Assembly (NCBI GenBank): GCA_963930655.1
Contig: OZ005601.1
Coordinates: 25,234,921-25,298,920, forward strand
Length of the DNA stretch: 64,000 nt
Source of the DNA: Myrica gale
Lineage: Eukaryota > Streptophyta > Magnoliopsida > Fagales > Myricaceae
Direction of reading: 5' to 3'
Made by a program: the position numbers and the translations under genes. The notes below the pieces were generated by a model. That model saw only the letters and a list, made by a program, of their open reading frames with translations, did not search any database and was not told where the DNA came from. Positions 60,701 to 64,000 of this stretch are shown in pieces (within the stretch, counting starts at the first letter, position 1; each line of letters starts with the position of its first letter).

Positions 60701-63700
60701 TTGATGACACTTTTTATGTTGGGGGAAAAATCATATTCAAATGAGGATTTACCTAAACATGCAAGCAAAATGACCAACATGTCCCTCCAAGATACTATTT
60801 ATGTTGTCCTTGTAAAGTTTCTAACAGTGTGGATTCTATACTAGGGCTCTCCTCAAATTATGTAGTGCAATTCAGAGATGGTATTGTAGAGGATCTGGTC
60901 TTATAATGTTATTGGTTTGGAACCAAGGCAATAGCAGCATTATAATATTTAATGCTTGTTCTATTGTTTTATGTTTATGCAATAAATCAGGCACATTTGT
61001 CACCTCAAAGTCATCAGAAATTCAACTTCCAAAAATATATCAAGAGATCCTTGGAAGAGGATTTCAATGTGGTAGTGGGAATCAGGTTGGTGCGCCTAGT
61101 TTAGTTCCCTTATATTTTTTCGCAGTCCATATGCATGTTAGGCCATTCTATTATATATGTATGACTTACAAACTCTACTTGCCAAATTTTCAGCCCTCCA
61201 ATCTGGTTCCTCGCTGTGCTGTTCTTACTCTTTAACACTCACGGTGGGTAGAGAACAATTGTTAAGTTTATTTATTTGTGTTTAGCCAAATAAAATATAT
61301 GGGTGCTCATGACAAATTGTTGCCGAATTATCTGACAAAGTTCCCTTGCTTCTTTTGTAGGCTGGAAATCTTACCTATGGCTACCGTTTATCCCATTGAT
61401 CGTAAGCAAATTCCTCCCTCTGACATCTCCGATGTAAATGAAATTTCTAGCTACTCTGTATATCTAACCTCTAAATATCCTCCTGCAGGTCATCCTCTTG
61501 GTTGGGACCAAATTACAGGTGATCATAACCAAGATGGCATTGAGAATCCAAGAGAGAGGAGAGGTTGTGAAAGGGGTACCCGTGGTTCAGCCCGGCGACC
61601 ACCTCTTCTGGTTCAACCGCCCTCGTCTCCTTCTTTACCTCATTAACTTCGTTCTCTTTCAGGTACTTATCCAATCTCCCATCTTTTATTGCCTTTAATG
61701 ACTCCGCCGGCATGGCATGTTATAGCTTACACTTGTTTGTGATCTTTTCTCTTCGACATTGCAGAATGCCTTTCAGCTTGCGTTCTTTGTGTGGGCTTGG
61801 GTAAGCTGCTAGCTTCTATATGCTCTGTCTGTCCCTAATTTTAGCACTTTTTTATTCTACAATTTATTGTTTCCTCAGGTGTTGACGCTCCATTTTTTTT
61901 TTGTGTGGATTTTCAGTATGAATTCGGTTTAAAATCTTGTTTCCACGAGCATGCGGAGGATATCATAATCAGAATCACCATGGGGTACCTCTCTGCTTCT
62001 TATACTTTTACAGTCCTGAAATTCACTTCACAATTTTGCAATATGCTTAAAACGGTGGTGCTTTTACGTACAGGGTCCTCATAGAAATTCTGTGCAGCTA
62101 CGTCACTCTCCCACTTTATGCCCTCGTAACACAGGTGACCACTCTTTCCACATAAGGAATAGCCATAAATTTTTCTTTTGAAATCAAGATCTTGAGGCTT
62201 GTTTTTCTTCTTTTGTTGCGGAATGTATCAGATGGGTTCGACCATGAAACCAACCATCTTCAACGAAAGAGTGGCCGCGGCTCTGCGCAACTGGCACCAA
62301 ACTGCTAGGAAGAACTTGAAGCAGAGCAAGGGGTCAGTGACTCCGATGTCGAGCAGACCCACTATGTTAAGACTTAAATAAAAGAGAGAAAAAATTTAGA
62401 CTAAGAGAAAGGAGAGAAGTGAGACACAAGATTTAAGTGGTTCGGTCCATAGACCTACATCCACTGTGGGAAGGCCCAAATGGGCAGATGTGTGTACTCA
62501 CTGGTGTAAGGATGAGATTACAGAGAGGCTTTATTTATAAGCCTTTGATTGCAATAGCAATGTGGGACTAACTCTAATACTCCCCCGCAAACGCAAGGTG
62601 GATACACGTTGAGTTTGGACTAGAAAAAGAAATTCCCCATAAGAAAAAATGGCGCCGGAGGATGGCCGGAGAAGGGCAAACAGTCGCCGAAAGTTGGCCG
62701 GAATCTGACCGGAGAGGTCGACAATCGCCTGAAGATGGCCGGAGAGGGTCGCCGGAATGGGGAAGACGCCGGAAGGTCGTCGGAGGAATGCCGGACGGTG
62801 CGCCGGAAGGCCCGAGAGAAGACGCCGGAAGGTCGCCGGAGGAATGCCGGAAGGCCCGAGAGAAGATGCCGGAAGATCGCCGGAGGAATGCCGGACGGGG
62901 CGCCGGAAGGCCCGAGGGAAGACGCCGGAAGGTCGCCGGAGGAATGCCGGACGGGGCGCCGGAAGGCCCGAGAGAAGACTCCGGAAGGTCGTCGGAGGAA
63001 TGCGGGACGGGGCGCCGGAAGGCCCGAGAGAAGATGCCGAAATTTTACCGGAATGATGCCAGATGGACGCCGGAAGGCCCCAGAGAAGAACTAAAATAGG
63101 CCGGACTGGACTAGGCCTAAACTAGGCCAAGCTAAGCCAACAAGAGTGCTGACCAGGCTGAGCCAAAATGGGCCACAGGATCGAAATGCCTCTGATACCA
63201 TGTTAAGAATAAAATAAAAGAGAGAATAAAAATTTAGACTAAGAGAGAGAGAGAGGAGAAGTGAGACACAAGATTTAAGTGGTTCGGTCCATAGACCTAC
63301 ATCCACTGTGGGAAGGCCCAAATGGGCAGATGTGTGTACTCACTGGTGTAAGGATGAGATTACAGAGAGGCTTTATTTATAAGCCTTTGATTGCAATAAC
63401 CCACATTGCTTTAGCAATGTGGGACTAACTCTAATACACTACCCCATCACACCACATGTCCCCGGTTCATCTCCTGCGCCACTACCGCAGCGAAATGGAC
63501 AGCGTCCATACATCTCCGAGAAGATCCAACTTTGACGTTGAGAATTGGGAAACCGATTCCCCCTCTCCCTCACATCATTACCGTGTAGGCGATGGGTCAT
63601 CCTCTCATCACCATGGCCAATTGGACAGAAGTAACGTAGAGTATGATAGGGATGTCAACGAGCCTAGTTCAGGTCAGGTGGCTCCAATTTCGCAGACACG

Positions 63701-63773
63701 TCTCACCGGCCAACACGAAATTGATATCGGGCTGCCGAAAGACTTTTCATTTGATAAGAGAACAAATAAATGA
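57763..63773 (+). CDS. MLO: MLO-like protein, susceptibility-clade type, last exon split by a TRIM (MLO-B)
   Basis: Exons: 57763-57885, 57996-58053, 58166-58419, 58991-59107, 59232-59292, 59426-59514, 60213-60287, 60991-61085, 61194-61243, 61361-61401, 61489-61662, 61765-61800, 61917-61984, 62074-62134 and a last exon from 62232. The encoded text tracks Arabidopsis MLO2/6/12: [106 protein letters not shown]. Four extracellular cysteines are present. The calmodulin-binding region [18 protein letters not shown] has its Trp near residue 455. In this clade MLO dampens defence and is needed for powdery-mildew entry. The TRIM at 62365-63436 interrupts the tail after SSRPT; as read, translation ends at 62381 (483 aa). 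The host frame is found again, in register, from 63442 to 63773 and would give 588 aa on an allele without the insertion. Confidence 0.93.
62365..63436 (-). mobile_element. TRIM retroelement inserted in the MLO-B last exon
   Basis: A 1072-base non-coding element on the minus strand. Direct terminal repeats lie at 62365-62579 (215 bases) and 63201-63436 (236 bases), flanked by the 5-base duplication CACTA (62360-62364, 63437-63441). The primer site TGGTATCAGAGGC abuts the right-hand LTR (seen as GCCTCTGATACCA) and a purine tract (GCGGGGGAG) abuts the left-hand one. LTR motifs AAGTGGTTCGGTCC, GACCTACATCCACTGTGGG and GGAAGGCCCAAATGGGCAG resemble those of the 46.5-kb TRIM. The repeats are very alike apart from one ~17-base gap, so the insertion is fairly young. 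It looks structurally whole as a TRIM. Confidence 0.93.
62650..63080. repeat. GC-rich ~56-bp minisatellite in the TRIM interior
   Basis: About five imperfect units of roughly 56 bases built from GCCGGAAGGTCGCCGGAGGA, ATGCCGGACGGGGCGCCGG and AAGGCCCGAGAGAA. It is strongly purine-biased on the plus strand and far richer in GC than anything else in the window. Confidence 0.85.
63442..63773 (+). other. MLO: Detached C-terminal coding part of MLO-B
   Basis: Beyond the target duplication the host frame continues with [34 protein letters not shown], a His/Ser-rich stretch, and ends [12 protein letters not shown]...K then TGA. The terminal D-F-S-F motif and the SPVHLL block are conserved at the same place in clade V MLO tails. 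With the TRIM in place it lies behind a stop and is translated only if the insert is spliced out. Confidence 0.85.
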
Positions 63774-64000
63774 TTCGTGTATGGGAATTCCCCTGCGTTT
63801 AGTTCATTGGAGATGATGACGACGGCGCGCGCAAGTGTCAAGAATGATGTCCGGGATGGCATTGAACGTGGAGATTTACTTGCATTATCTTGTATAGGTT
63901 GTGATCCTCCGAACAATTTGGGAGACAGAAATACACGATGATGATATGTTCATATTGTTCTTCTGCATACGCTTTGAATATTCGTTACTGTAGATAAATG
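63774..64000 (+). other. Probable MLO-B 3' UTR
   Basis: Non-coding sequence directly after the MLO-B TGA. A polyadenylation signal could not be assigned with confidence. Confidence 0.35.

Noticed and set aside
62662-63099. Long Arg/Gly/Pro-rich frame in the GCCGG minisatellite
   Set aside because: All three forward frames are open because of composition and the 56-base period. It is TRIM interior, not a gene.

Overview
The window is nuclear DNA from a flowering plant, most likely a woody dicot. The evidence is multi-exon genes with GT-AG introns of clear plant families (two MLO genes, a DUF616 gene, a dirigent gene), AT-rich spacers, and plant transposons: Ale/Retrofit-like copia, TRIMs primed by initiator tRNA-Met, Tourist-like MITEs, MULEs and hAT MITEs. 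I saw no rRNA, tRNA or CRISPR. The species cannot be fixed from sequence alone.

Layout. (1) 0.2-0.8 kb: an intronless dirigent gene on the minus strand. (2) 5.2-18.8 kb: about ten copies of a ~1.1-2.2 kb unit with no recognisable protein. The core (about 8.1-14.9 kb) is head-to-tail with a ~1.1 kb period; the flanks are older and decayed. A plant-like TATA box (TATAAATAG, 19892-19884, minus) and three ~162-bp repeats lie at its right end, so the array may sit in a long minus-strand non-coding transcript. (3) 21.7-23.8 kb: the conserved 3' part of a DUF616 (TOD1/MUCI70-type) gene, minus strand, with no N-terminal exons visible. (4) 24.7-30.7 kb: a complete 15-exon MLO gene on the minus strand (MLO-A, 560 aa). 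(5) 30.9-57 kb: a transposon-rich block with Tourist-like MITEs, a foldback MULE, a copia gag fossil, a 4.3-kb MULE carrying a GRF zinc-finger gene and a PB1-like ORF (the latter split by a hAT MITE), a triple-LTR TRIM, and a copia element with 135-bp LTRs. (6) 57.8-63.8 kb: a second 15-exon MLO gene on the plus strand (MLO-B), resembling the powdery-mildew susceptibility clade (MLO2/6/12). Its last exon is split by a 1.07-kb TRIM.

The two MLO genes are head to head, about 27 kb apart, with the same exon count and intron phases, so they look like an old inverted duplication that filled with transposons. The TRIM in MLO-B brings an early stop after the calmodulin-binding region and cuts off about 110 C-terminal residues. 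That is the most consequential single observation here. The most puzzling structure is the 5-19 kb array. Exon coordinates were worked out by hand from splice signals, reading frame and comparison of the two MLO paralogues. Array and MITE edges are approximate.
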